Positions 8,261-15,766 of a DNA stretch of 64,000 nt are shown here, piece after piece. This DNA comes from Pseudomonas khorasanensis. Its GTDB lineage: Bacteria > Pseudomonadota > Gammaproteobacteria > Pseudomonadales > Pseudomonadaceae. The translations under genes and the position numbers were made by a program. The notes beneath the pieces are model-generated. The model had not been told where the DNA came from. It was given only the letters and a program-made list of their open reading frames with translations, and made no database searches. The stretch covers positions 144,286 through 208,285 of the forward strand of contig NZ_JABWQP020000010.1 of assembly GCF_014268505.2 (NCBI RefSeq). Direction: 5' to 3'. The number at the start of each line of letters is the position of its first letter. The first letter of the stretch is position 1.

Positions 8261-9646
8261 TCAATTCACCACAAACCCCAACTCAAACACCGTCCCCGCC
8301 ACATCACTACTCACCCGCACCTGCCCGCCGTGCAAGTGCATGATCGACTTCACGATCGCCAGCCCCAGCCCACCCGAATCTCCCGGTTCGGCGCGGGACG
8401 GGTCGACGCGGTAGAAGCGGTCGAACAGTTTGCCCAGATGCTCGGGCGCGATGGCGGGGCCGTGGTTGTGCACTTGCAGCCAGCACACTCCCGGCTCGTC
8501 ATGGCGGCGCAGGCTGATCAGCGTCCCGGCATCGGCGTGGCGCACGGCGTTGGCCAATAAATTGCCGAGGGCACGTTGCAGCAATTGCTGGTCGGCGAGC
8601 AGTTCACCGCGCATCCGGTTTTCAAGCTGGAGACCACGATCATCCGCCAAGGCCTCGAAGTAATCGCACAGTTCGTCGCCAAGGCTGTGAAGATCCAGTG
8701 ATTGCAGATTGAGCGCGCGCTCGGCCTGTTCGGCGCGGGCGAGGAACATCAGGTTTTCGGCCATGCGCTTGAGCCGTTCGAATTCTTCCATGTTCGAGGC
8801 CAGCACTTCCTGATATTCCGCCGTGCTGCGCGGATGATTCAGGGCCTGGCCGTTACTGGCGAGCAAGGTGTGCAGCGGGGTGCGAATTTCGTGGGCGAGA
8901 TCAGCTGAGAACTGCGACAGCCGCTGCACGCTGTCGTCCAGACGTGCCAGCATGCCATTGAGCGCTTGTACCGGTTCGAGCAGTTCCGCCGGCGTGCCCT
9001 GGGCAGGCAGGCGTCGATCAAGGCTGCGCAAATCGATGCTGCGCACGGCTTCGCTCAACTGACGCAAAGGTTGCAGTCCCCGGCGCAGCAGCAGCAATCC
9101 CAAGGCAAACGCGAGTAATGCGCCGAGACCGACCGAGAAATACAGGCGCAGGCGATAACTGCCGAGCATCTGTTCGCGCTCGCTCAGCACCTTGCCGGCG
9201 ATCACAGTCAGAAGTTCACCGTTAGGGCCTTGGGCCTGACCGGACAGCAACGCCAGTTCGGCACCGTCGCTGGCCCGCCAGGTGAGCACATCGCGGCGCT
9301 GCGGCATTTGTTCTCGAGGCAGTGCATTCAGCGTCGGTAATTCGCGCTGGCGCGGGTTGATCGCGATCACGCTGGAACCGTCAGCCCGGCGTACCAGCAG
9401 CAGGCTGTCGAGATTGCCGAGCATGTTCTGGTACAGCCGTGGCCGCGCCTGCAAGGCATCGAGGCTGTCGCTGTCGGCGAGCAGGGCACGCACCTGTTCG
9501 AGGCGACCGAGCAGGGCCATGTCGTCACGAAACGCCAGCTCCGAAGCCAGCGAGCGGTAAAGGAACAACCCGACTGCGCTCAGTACCAGCGCACACACCA
9601 TGGCGAAGGCCAGCGCCAGACGCCAGGCGATCGATTTACTCCACAT
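8261..9646 (-). CDS. Two-component sensor histidine kinase, CusS/HprS/CopS-like
   Basis: The 461-residue inner-membrane kinase has two transmembrane segments (about residues 10-30 and 168-190) flanking a periplasmic sensor region, then HAMP, the phosphoacceptor H-box in SADLAHEIRTPLH, the N-box LGNLLANAVRHA and the G-box GGLGLAIVKS. It follows its response regulator gene with an 11-bp overlap. The family includes kinases for copper/silver (CusS) and for hydrogen peroxide/hypochlorous acid (HprS). The adjacent hydroxyisourate hydrolase favours the HprS-like reading, since E. coli hprRS lies beside hiuH. The periplasmic part shows no obvious metal-binding histidine cluster. The signal remains an inference. 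Confidence 0.85.
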   Translation of the reverse strand: MWSKSIAWRLALAFAMVCALVLSAVGLFLYRSLASELAFRDDMALLGRLEQVRALLADSDSLDALQARPRLYQNMLGNLDSLLLVRRADGSSVIAINPRQRELPTLNALPREQMPQRRDVLTWRASDGAELALLSGQAQGPNGELLTVIAGKVLSEREQMLGSYRLRLYFSVGLGALLAFALGLLLLRRGLQPLRQLSEAVRSIDLRSLDRRLPAQGTPAELLEPVQALNGMLARLDDSVQRLSQFSADLAHEIRTPLHTLLASNGQALNHPRSTAEYQEVLASNMEEFERLKRMAENLMFLARAEQAERALNLQSLDLHSLGDELCDYFEALADDRGLQLENRMRGELLADQQLLQRALGNLLANAVRHADAGTLISLRRHDEPGVCWLQVHNHGPAIAPEHLGKLFDRFYRVDPSRAEPGDSGGLGLAIVKSIMHLHGGQVRVSSDVAGTVFELGFVVN

Positions 9647-10316
9647 CGTCCGGCGCTTCCAGTTGATAACCGACGCCGCGCACGGTGTGGATGAGTTTCG
9701 GCATGTACGGGTCGTCGACTTTCGAGCGCAAGCGGCGTACCGCGACTTCGACCATGTTGGTGTCGCTGTCGAAATTCAGATTCCACACTTGCGAAGCGAT
9801 CAGTGTGCGCGACAGCACTTCGCCCTGACGGCTGGCGAGCAGATGCAGCAGGGCGAATTCCTTGTTGGTCAGGGCAATGCGCTGGCCGCCCCGGCTGACC
9901 CGACGGCGCAGCACGTCGATCTCAAGGTCGGCGATGGTGTACGACTCGGCTTCACGCATCGGCCCGCGTCGCAGCAAGGTGCGCACGCGCGCGAGCAGTT
10001 CGGCGAAGGCAAAGGGTTTGAGCAGGTAATCATCGGCGCCCAGTTCGAGTCCGCGCACGCGGTCTTCGATGGCGTCCTTGGCCGTCAGAAACAACACCGG
10101 TGTAGCGCCGCGCTGACGGATCAGTTGCAGCAATTGCCAGCCATTGAGGCCGGGCAACATCACGTCGAGGATGATCAGGTCGTATTCCTGTTGCTCGATA
10201 AAATAGCGGCCATCGAGGCCATTGAGCGCCACGTCCACGGCGAAACCCGACTCGCCCAGGCCCTTGGCAAGGAAGTTCGCGGTTTTGGCTTCATCTTCTA
10301 CGACCAGCAAACGCAT
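9636..10316 (-). CDS. OmpR-family response regulator, CusR/HprR-like
   Basis: This 226-residue regulator has a receiver domain (residues about 1-115) with the acidic pocket VVEDE, phosphoacceptor aspartate in LIILDVMLPG and KPF lysine, followed by a winged-helix OmpR DNA-binding domain ending VRGVGYQLEAP. It is the first gene of an operon with its kinase. A palindrome matching the CusR/HprR box lies about 55 bp upstream, between it and the divergent GlcG-like/hiuH genes, so it probably controls itself and those genes. There are no cysteines in the chain, so a direct redox role like the one proposed for E. coli HprR would not be by thiol chemistry here. Confidence 0.88.
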   Translation of the reverse strand: MRLLVVEDEAKTANFLAKGLGESGFAVDVALNGLDGRYFIEQQEYDLIILDVMLPGLNGWQLLQLIRQRGATPVLFLTAKDAIEDRVRGLELGADDYLLKPFAFAELLARVRTLLRRGPMREAESYTIADLEIDVLRRRVSRGGQRIALTNKEFALLHLLASRQGEVLSRTLIASQVWNLNFDSDTNMVEVAVRRLRSKVDDPYMPKLIHTVRGVGYQLEAPDDVE

Positions 10317-10369
10317 GGCACACCTCGATTATTCAGGCACACAGGCTAGGCGTCTTCGGCGCCGTTGCC

Positions 10370-10387
10370 CATTACAAACTTGTAATC
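10370..10387. promoter_or_regulatory. CusR/HprR/CopR-type operator palindrome
   Basis: The sequence CATTACAAACTTGTAATC contains a perfect inverted repeat (ATTACAA and TTGTAAT around AC). It closely resembles the known CusR/HprR box CATTACAAAATTGTAATG and the Pseudomonas CopR box. It sits between the response regulator gene (minus) and the GlcG-like/hiuH operon (plus), placed to serve both promoters. Confidence 0.78.
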
Positions 10388-10452
10388 TGCCTGACGGGGT
10401 TCTGACGAAGTGCGCCGGTTAAGGTGCAGGTCTTGTCATTCGGAGCCTGCAC

Positions 10453-10938
10453 ATGACCGTCAAATACCTCTTCGCCAGCCTGGCGATCGGCCTCAGCGCC
10501 AGCGCTCTGGCCAGCCCGGAGCTGCCGCGTCACGCCGACCTCGACCTGAAAACCGCTCGCCTGTTGGCCGATACGGCCATGAGCAGTTGCAGCGGCACAG
10601 TGTCAGTGCTCGACCGTAGCGGCAATCTTCTGGTGACCCTGCGTGGCGATGGCATTGGCCCGCACAACACCGCGGCCAGCCAGCGCAAAGCATACACCGC
10701 GCTGTCCACCAAGACGCCGACGCGACTGTTCGCCGAACGTGCTCGCAACAACCCGGAAACCGCCAACCTCAATACCCTCGACGAGCTGCTGTTGCTGGGC
10801 GGCGGCATCCCGCTGTTCGCCGGCAGCGAACTGGTCGGCGCCATGGGCGTGGCCGGTTCCGGGGGCGGTGAGCAAGACGAAAACTGCGCCCTCTCGGCGG
10901 TCAAAAAAGCCGGCCTGACCATCACCCGTTCCCAATAA
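10453..10938 (+). CDS. Secreted GlcG/HbpS-family protein
   Basis: This 161-residue protein has a signal peptide (MTVKYLFASLAIGLSASALA, cut before SPELP) and a GlcG/HbpS-type domain (formerly DUF336) with the typical LDRSGNLLVTLRGDG, SQRKAYTALSTKTPT and GGGIPLFAGSELVGAMGVAGSGGGEQDENCA. Family members bind haem or small cofactors in some bacteria, but no enzymatic role can be assigned. It is the first gene of an operon with hiuH (11-bp gap) under the presumed CusR/HprR-type box, so it may take part in an envelope stress response. Two cysteines in the mature part could form a disulfide. Confidence 0.8.
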   Translation: MTVKYLFASLAIGLSASALASPELPRHADLDLKTARLLADTAMSSCSGTVSVLDRSGNLLVTLRGDGIGPHNTAASQRKAYTALSTKTPTRLFAERARNNPETANLNTLDELLLLGGGIPLFAGSELVGAMGVAGSGGGEQDENCALSAVKKAGLTITRSQ

Positions 10939-10949
10939 GGAGATTCATC

Positions 10950-11360
10950 ATGACTACTTTGCGCATGACTCTTGCCGCCCTTGGCCTGAGCGCTGTTTCG
11001 AGCCTGGCGCTGGCCGCCGGCAATCCGCTGAGCGTCCACGTGCTCAACCTGGAAAACGGCCTGCCGTCGCCGGGCATCAACGTCACCCTGGAGAAACACG
11101 TAGGCCAGAACTGGCAGCCGCTGGCGCAAGGCACCACCAACGAACAAGGGCGGATCGCCGAACTGTTCCCGGCCAAACAGCCTTTCGAAGCGGGTGAATA
11201 CCGCGTGGTATTCAAGACCGGCGAATACTACGAGAAGATCAAGCACGAGACGTTCTTTCCGGAAATTCCGGTGATTTTCCAGGTGAAGCAGACCGATCAG
11301 CACTATCACATTCCGCTGCTGCTGAGCCCGTATGGCTTCTCGACCTATCGTGGTTCCTGA
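10950..11360 (+). CDS. hiuH: Periplasmic 5-hydroxyisourate hydrolase (transthyretin-like)
   Basis: The 136-residue protein begins with a signal peptide (cut near LALAA-GNPLS). The mature part shows the family signature: SVHVLNLENGLPSPGINVTLE at the N-terminus, HYHIPLLLSPYGFSTYRGS at the C-terminus ending in the diagnostic YRGS, and catalytic-type histidines in both. It hydrolyses 5-hydroxyisourate formed from urate; periplasmic versions (E. coli HiuH, formerly YedX) are regulated by the HprRS two-component system. It shares an operon with the GlcG-like gene and lies divergent from a related two-component system, the same association as in E. coli. Confidence 0.92.
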   Translation: MTTLRMTLAALGLSAVSSLALAAGNPLSVHVLNLENGLPSPGINVTLEKHVGQNWQPLAQGTTNEQGRIAELFPAKQPFEAGEYRVVFKTGEYYEKIKHETFFPEIPVIFQVKQTDQHYHIPLLLSPYGFSTYRGS

Positions 11361-11377
11361 GCCACGCCCATAACCCT

Positions 11378-11466
11378 TGTGGGAGCGAGCTTGCTCGCGA
11401 AGGCGTCAGGTCAGCCGACATTTCTGTTGAATGACTCACCGCTTTCGCGAGCAGGCTCGCTCCCAC
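11378..11466. repeat. REPIN
   Basis: Outward REP copies (GTGGGAGCGAGCTTGCTCGCGAAG and CTTTCGCGAGCAGGCTCGCTCCCAC) with about 40 bp between them lie downstream of hiuH, facing the convergent Crp-family gene. Confidence 0.9.
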
Positions 11467-11484
11467 AGGGATGGCAGTCGCGTT

Positions 11485-12162
11485 CTAGAGTGTGGCCAGG
11501 GCACGCAATCGCGCCGCGTCGAGGATTTCGATCTCGCCGTATGCCAAGCCGATAATCCCCTGCCCCTGCAAATCCTTGAGGATCTGATTGGTAGTCTGTC
11601 GCGATAGCGAAAGCATCGCCGCCAACTGTTCCTGCGGCAGTTGCAGCACACGGCGTGGCGCGTCGAGTTCGCCGTAGCCTTCAGCGATCATCAGCAAGCG
11701 ATGGGCCAGGCGCGCCGGGGCTGGCAGCAGGCTCAATTGTTCAAGACTAATGAAAGCCAGGCGCAACTTGTGGCTCATCAACAGCGCCAGATGCCGCCAG
11801 TAAACCGGTTGCTCATCGAGCAGTTTGAGCAGCGTCGCTTGCGCGATATTCAGCAGCAGACACGGCCCGACAGCGTAAGCGTCATGGGTGCGCGGCTGAC
11901 CGTCGAACAGACAGATTTCACCGAACCAGTGCGGCGCCTCCACCAGGCTGAGCAACGCCTCCTTGCCCTGCTCGCTCACCGCACCAATGCGCACGGCCCC
12001 ATCGACTACCGCATACAAGCCACACGGCGCGTCGCCGCGCTGGAACAGGCGCTGCCCCGCTGTCAGCCGCCGCTCCCGCGCCGCCGCCAGCAGGCTATCC
12101 TGAAAGGACACCGGAAGATGACTGAACCACTGGCCGGTCAGCAGCCGTGAACGAATTTCCAT
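11485..12162 (-). CDS. Crp/Fnr-family transcriptional regulator
   Basis: The 225-residue protein has an N-terminal cyclic-nucleotide-binding-type beta barrel (residues about 15-125, QRLFQRGDAPCGLYAVVDGAVRIGA) and a C-terminal Crp-type winged helix (about 145-220) with recognition helix region LAAMLSLSRQTTNQILKDLQ. The N-terminal cysteine cluster of FNR is absent, so it is not an oxygen-sensing FNR. The ATG chosen follows a GGAG; the frame stays open 52 codons further upstream, but that stretch is the divergent promoter region. It probably regulates the divergent DUF962 gene. The ligand is unknown. Confidence 0.83.
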   Translation of the reverse strand: MEIRSRLLTGQWFSHLPVSFQDSLLAAARERRLTAGQRLFQRGDAPCGLYAVVDGAVRIGAVSEQGKEALLSLVEAPHWFGEICLFDGQPRTHDAYAVGPCLLLNIAQATLLKLLDEQPVYWRHLALLMSHKLRLAFISLEQLSLLPAPARLAHRLLMIAEGYGELDAPRRVLQLPQEQLAAMLSLSRQTTNQILKDLQGQGIIGLAYGEIEILDAARLRALATL

Positions 12163-12246
12163 AACCACTCCAAGAGTGTCGCCTGCCCGACAGAGCGAAC
12201 ATGGATCCCGAGGGATGATGCAATCAACCCCACCGGAGGAACAACA

Positions 12247-12774
12247 ATGAAAAGCCTCGTCGACCATCTCAGTCAATACGCCGCCTACCATCGCGACCCG
12301 CGCAACATTGCCAGCCACTTTATCGGTATCCCGCTGATAGTGGTGGCCGTGGCTGTTCTGTTGTCACGGCCGGAGTGGTCGCTGGGCGGGTTGTGGATAT
12401 CTCCGGCGGTTCTGGTCGCGCTGGCCTCGGCGTGGTTTTACCTGCGCCTGGAGCTGAAGCTTGGTGTGCTGATGACCGTGTTGATGGGGTTGTCGGTGTG
12501 GGCGGGGCATGTACTGGCGCAGCAGAGCACGATGGTCTGGCTGAGCAGCGGCCTGACGATGTTTGTGATCGGCTGGGTGATCCAGTTTGTCGGCCATCAC
12601 TACGAAGGACGCAAACCGGCATTTGTCGATGACATCAGCGGGTTGATCGTCGGGCCGTTGTTTGTGGTGGCCGAACTGGCGTTCTTGCTGGGGATGCGTC
12701 AGGAACTGAAAGCGCAGATCGAGGCGCGGGCAGGAGCGGTGCGGTTCAATCCCAATCGAAAAGCGGCGGCCTAG
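12247..12774 (+). CDS. DUF962 (Mpo1-like) membrane protein
   Basis: This 175-residue protein with four to five hydrophobic segments matches the DUF962/Mpo1 family: the N-terminal SQYAAYHRDPRNIASHFIGIPLIVVAVAVLL and the later IGWVIQFVGHHYEGRKPAFVDDI are its two diagnostic blocks, carrying conserved histidines. The yeast member Mpo1 is an iron-dependent dioxygenase in 2-hydroxy fatty acid alpha-oxidation; bacterial members are mostly uncharacterised, so a lipid-oxidation role here is possible but unproven. A strong CGGAGGAA ribosome site precedes the ATG. It is divergent from a Crp-family regulator, 84 bp away. Confidence 0.82.
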   Translation: MKSLVDHLSQYAAYHRDPRNIASHFIGIPLIVVAVAVLLSRPEWSLGGLWISPAVLVALASAWFYLRLELKLGVLMTVLMGLSVWAGHVLAQQSTMVWLSSGLTMFVIGWVIQFVGHHYEGRKPAFVDDISGLIVGPLFVVAELAFLLGMRQELKAQIEARAGAVRFNPNRKAAA

Positions 12775-12780
12775 GCTGCT

Positions 12781-12930
12781 TGAAAGATCGTCCGATCGCG
12801 GCCCGAGCCTTCGGCACCGACTACATCCGCTCGTTCCCACGCTTTGCGTGGGAACGCCGCCATGGACGCTCCGCGTCCACTGTGACGCGGAGCGTCACGG
12901 GATGCATTCCCACGCAGAGCGTGGGAACGA
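12781..12930. repeat. Composite intergenic hairpin repeat (GTTCCCACGCTTTGCGTGGGAAC type)
   Basis: Three hairpins follow one another: GTTCCCACGC/GCGTGGGAAC at 12833-12855, GACGCTCCGCGTC with GACGCGGAGCGTC at about 12865-12897, and TTCCCACGC/GCGTGGGAA near 12907-12928. The first part (12783-12815) resembles the GATCGTCCGATC...GCCTTCGGCA repeat family. It lies between the convergent DUF962 and cysA genes and may act as a transcription barrier. I recognise this array as a repeat seen widely in fluorescent pseudomonads. Confidence 0.8.
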
Positions 12931-12936
12931 TCAATC

Positions 12937-13926
12937 TCAGAGATTGGCGACTTTCTGCCAGACCTTGGGTTTGAAGAACAAGGTCTCACCCTTGGCCAAA
13001 CCGATCAGGCTGTCGTGATCTTTCACCACTTCGGCTTCGATCAGATCTGTCTGCCCTTCAACCTTCAACGTCACCCGTGTGGTCGCGCCCAACGGTCGGA
13101 TATCGCGCACCTCAGCGGCGTGATGGTCTTCCAGCTCATGCCGCGACAGCGACACTTCGTGCGGGCGGAACAGCACGTGGTTATCGTCGCTCAACAACAA
13201 GCGGTTCGAGTCGCCGAGGAAGTGATAGACGAAATCGCTGGCCGGGTTCTCGTAGACCTCGCCCGGTGAGCCGATCTGCTCGATCACACCCTTGTTCATC
13301 ACCACGATGCGGTCGGCGACTTCCATCGCTTCTTCCTGGTCGTGAGTCACGAACACCGAGGTCAGGTTGATGTCTTCGTGCAGCCGCGCGAGCCAGCGAC
13401 GCAGCTCCTTGCGCACCTTGGCATCCAGGGCGCCGAACGGCTCGTCCAGCAGCAGCACTTTCGGCTCGACTGCCAGGGCACGGGCCAGCGCAATCCGCTG
13501 GCGTTGCCCGCCGGACAACTGCTCCGGGTAACGATCCGACAGCCAGTCCAGTTGCACCATGTTCAGCAACTCATGGACCTTGGCGGCGATCTGGCTTTCA
13601 GTCGGGCGCTGGTTTTTCGGTTTCATGCGCAGGCCGAACGCGACGTTATCGAACACGGTCATGTGGCGGAACAAGGCGTAGTGCTGAAACACAAAACCGA
13701 CGTTGCGATCACGCACGTCGTGACCGGAGACGTCTTCGCCGTGAAAGACGATGTTGCCCTGATCCGGGGTTTCCAGACCGGCAATAATGCGCAGCAAGGT
13801 CGTCTTGCCGCAGCCGGACGGGCCGAGCAGCGCCACCAGCTCGCCGCTCTGAATGTCCAGGCTGATGTTGTCCAGCGCCTTGAACGCATTGAAATTCTTG
13901 CTGACGTTACGCACTTCGATCGACAT
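12937..13926 (-). CDS. cysA: Sulfate/thiosulfate ABC transporter ATPase
   Basis: The 329-residue ATPase energises sulfate import with CysT and CysW. It shows Walker A GPSGCGKTT, Q-loop FVFQHYALFRHMT, signature LSGGQRQRIALARAL, Walker B VLLLDEPFGALD and switch VTHDQEEAMEVADR, then the C-terminal regulatory (TOBE-like) domain from about residue 235 that CysA and MalK subunits carry. It is the last gene of the oscA-sbp-cysT-cysW-cysA run, 3 bp after cysW. The operon is expected to be induced by sulfate limitation through CysB. Confidence 0.95.
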   Translation of the reverse strand: MSIEVRNVSKNFNAFKALDNISLDIQSGELVALLGPSGCGKTTLLRIIAGLETPDQGNIVFHGEDVSGHDVRDRNVGFVFQHYALFRHMTVFDNVAFGLRMKPKNQRPTESQIAAKVHELLNMVQLDWLSDRYPEQLSGGQRQRIALARALAVEPKVLLLDEPFGALDAKVRKELRRWLARLHEDINLTSVFVTHDQEEAMEVADRIVVMNKGVIEQIGSPGEVYENPASDFVYHFLGDSNRLLLSDDNHVLFRPHEVSLSRHELEDHHAAEVRDIRPLGATTRVTLKVEGQTDLIEAEVVKDHDSLIGLAKGETLFFKPKVWQKVANL

Positions 13927-13929
13927 GAG

Positions 13930-14802
13930 TTATTCCTCCGCGGCGCTGGCGCGCAGGCGGTTGATACGGTTTTCGCTCCACTGCTTGAGCAGCAGGATGA
14001 AGAGCGCAAGGATCAGCAACAGGCTCGCCACGGCGAACGCGGCCACGTGGTTGTATTCGTTGTAGAGGATCTCGACGTGCAGCGGCAAGGTGTTGGTCAC
14101 CCCGCGAATGTGCCCGGAAACCACCGACACCGCACCGAACTCGCCCATGGCCCGTGCCGTACACAGCACCACGCCATAGATCAGGCCCCATTTGATGTTG
14201 GGGACGGTGACATGCCAGAACATCTGCCAGCCATTGGCACCGAGCAGGCGCGCGGCTTCCTCTTCCTGCGTGCCCTGTTCCTGCATCAACGGGATCAGCT
14301 CACGGGCCACGAACGGCACGGTGACGAAGATCGTCGCCAGCACAATGCCCGGCAAGGCGAAGACAATCTGGATGTCGTGATCCTGCAGCCACGGCCCGAA
14401 CAGGCCCTGGGCACCGAACATCAGGACATAGACCAGACCGGCGATCACCGGCGATACCGAAAACGGCAGGTCGATCAGCGTCACCAGCATGCTTTTGCCA
14501 CGGAACGAGTATTTGCTCACACACCACGCCGCGCTGACGCCAAACACCAGGTTCAGCGGCACCGATATCAGCACGGCGAATACGGTGAGTTTCAGCGCCG
14601 AGATGGCATCCGGCTCAAAGATCGCAGTGAAAAAGGCACCGAGGCCGTTCTTCAACCCCTGAGACACGACGATGAAGAGCGGCAGCAACAGGAACAGGAA
14701 AAAGATCAGCCACCCAAGGCCGATCAAAATCCTGCGTGACGTCGCGCTGCCACGGCGCGCAGCGTTGGCCGAAGAGGCGGCCGCAATGGACGATTGGGAC
14801 AT
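13930..14802 (-). CDS. cysW: Sulfate ABC transporter permease CysW
   Basis: This is a 290-residue inner-membrane permease with six predicted membrane segments after a short cytoplasmic Ser/Ala-rich N-terminus (MSQSSIAAASSANAARRGS). The EAA loop reads QEEEAARLLGANGWQMFWHVTVPNIKWGLIYGVVL, and the ARAMGEFGAVSVVSGHI block is characteristic of CysW. It pairs with CysT to form the sulfate channel. It lies between cysT (13-bp gap) and cysA. Confidence 0.95.
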   Translation of the reverse strand: MSQSSIAAASSANAARRGSATSRRILIGLGWLIFFLFLLLPLFIVVSQGLKNGLGAFFTAIFEPDAISALKLTVFAVLISVPLNLVFGVSAAWCVSKYSFRGKSMLVTLIDLPFSVSPVIAGLVYVLMFGAQGLFGPWLQDHDIQIVFALPGIVLATIFVTVPFVARELIPLMQEQGTQEEEAARLLGANGWQMFWHVTVPNIKWGLIYGVVLCTARAMGEFGAVSVVSGHIRGVTNTLPLHVEILYNEYNHVAAFAVASLLLILALFILLLKQWSENRINRLRASAAEE

Positions 14803-14815
14803 GTTCGCGCCTCCT

Positions 14816-15634
14816 TTATGGGGTTTCGATGCGCCGCTGCAGCAAATTGATCAGCAGCAACAGGACGAAGGAAACCACCAGCATCAGCACGCCGATGGAC
14901 GTCGCGCCGGTGTAATCGTATTGGTCGAGCTTGACCATGATCAGCAGCGGCAGAATTTCGGTTTTCATCGGCATGTTACCGGCGATGAAAATCACCGAAC
15001 CGTACTCGCCCACGCCCCGGGCAAAGGCCAGGGCGAAGCCGGTCAACCAGGCCGGCAGCAACGCCGGCACGAGAATGTGACGGAACACCTGCCACGGTTT
15101 CGCACCGAGGCAGGCCGCCGCTTCTTCGACTTCACGAGGAATATCGGCCAATACCGGCTGCACGGTGCGCACCACAAAGGGCAGCGTCACGAAGGTAAGC
15201 GCCAGGGTGATGCCCAATGGGGTGTAGGCGATCTTGAAGCCCATGTCGGTGGCGAACTGTCCGACCAGGCCGGTCGGCGCATACAGCGCGGTCAGAGCGA
15301 TACCGGCCACGGCAGTCGGCAGGGCGAACGGCAGATCGATCATCGCGTCGATCACCTTGCGCCCCGGGAAGGTGTAGCGCACCAGCACCCAGGCCAGCAA
15401 CGTGCCGATAATGCCGTTGATGATCGCCGCGCACAGCGCCGTACCGAAGCTGAGCTTCAACGCGGCCAGTACACGCGGTGCGGCAATGATCGTCCAGAAC
15501 TGATCCCAGGTCAGTTGGGCGGCGTGGACGAACATCGCCGCCAGCGGGATCAGCACAATCAGACTGAGGTACACCAAGGTGTAGCCCAGCGTCAGCCCGA
15601 AGCCGGGTATGACGGGTGAAATACGACGCGACAT
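14816..15634 (-). CDS. cysT: Sulfate ABC transporter permease CysT (CysU)
   Basis: This 272-residue permease partner of CysW starts MSRRISPVIPGFGLTLGYTL, has six membrane segments, and contains the EAA loop VEEAAACLGAKPWQVFRHILVPALLPAW and the ARGVGEYGSVIFIAGN motif typical of CysT. I chose the ATG at the start of this conserved N-terminus; the open frame continues 37 codons upstream, but that stretch is an inverted repeat of the intergenic REP class. The repeat separates it from the sulfate-binding protein gene, so sbp and cysTWA expression may be uncoupled at this point. Confidence 0.93.
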   Translation of the reverse strand: MSRRISPVIPGFGLTLGYTLVYLSLIVLIPLAAMFVHAAQLTWDQFWTIIAAPRVLAALKLSFGTALCAAIINGIIGTLLAWVLVRYTFPGRKVIDAMIDLPFALPTAVAGIALTALYAPTGLVGQFATDMGFKIAYTPLGITLALTFVTLPFVVRTVQPVLADIPREVEEAAACLGAKPWQVFRHILVPALLPAWLTGFALAFARGVGEYGSVIFIAGNMPMKTEILPLLIMVKLDQYDYTGATSIGVLMLVVSFVLLLLINLLQRRIETP

Positions 15635-15649
15635 AAAAGTCCTTGGTTG

Positions 15650-15744
15650 TGTGGCGAGGGAGCTTGCTCCCGCTGGAGTGCGAAGCGCTCCCAGAATTTC
15701 TGGGGCTACTTCGTAGCCCAGCGGGAGCAAGCTCCCTCGCCACA
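15650..15744. repeat. Inverted repeat of the GTGGCGAGGGAGCTTGCTCCCGCTGG type
   Basis: The left arm TGGCGAGGGAGCTTGCTCCC and right arm GGGAGCAAGCTCCCTCGCCA enclose a loop that has its own small palindromes (CGAAGCGCTCC, TGGGGCTACTTCGTAGCCCA). It lies between sbp and cysT and could fold into a large mRNA hairpin. In other operons such structures stabilise the upstream message, which would favour a high binding-protein to permease ratio; that role is inferred. Confidence 0.88.
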
Positions 15745-15766
15745 ATGAGTCCGGGGTCTGTTGAGC

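Noticed and set aside
8213..8560. Small frames with WERACSR or SLWERACSRR peptides at several places
   Set aside because: They are translations of REPIN arms, not genes. The exception at 45889-45957 is kept only because it lies inside a real gene.
13342..14739. Plus-strand open frame of about 465 codons across cysA and cysW
   Set aside because: Antisense to canonical ABC genes, with a Gln/His/Arg-rich nonsense composition.
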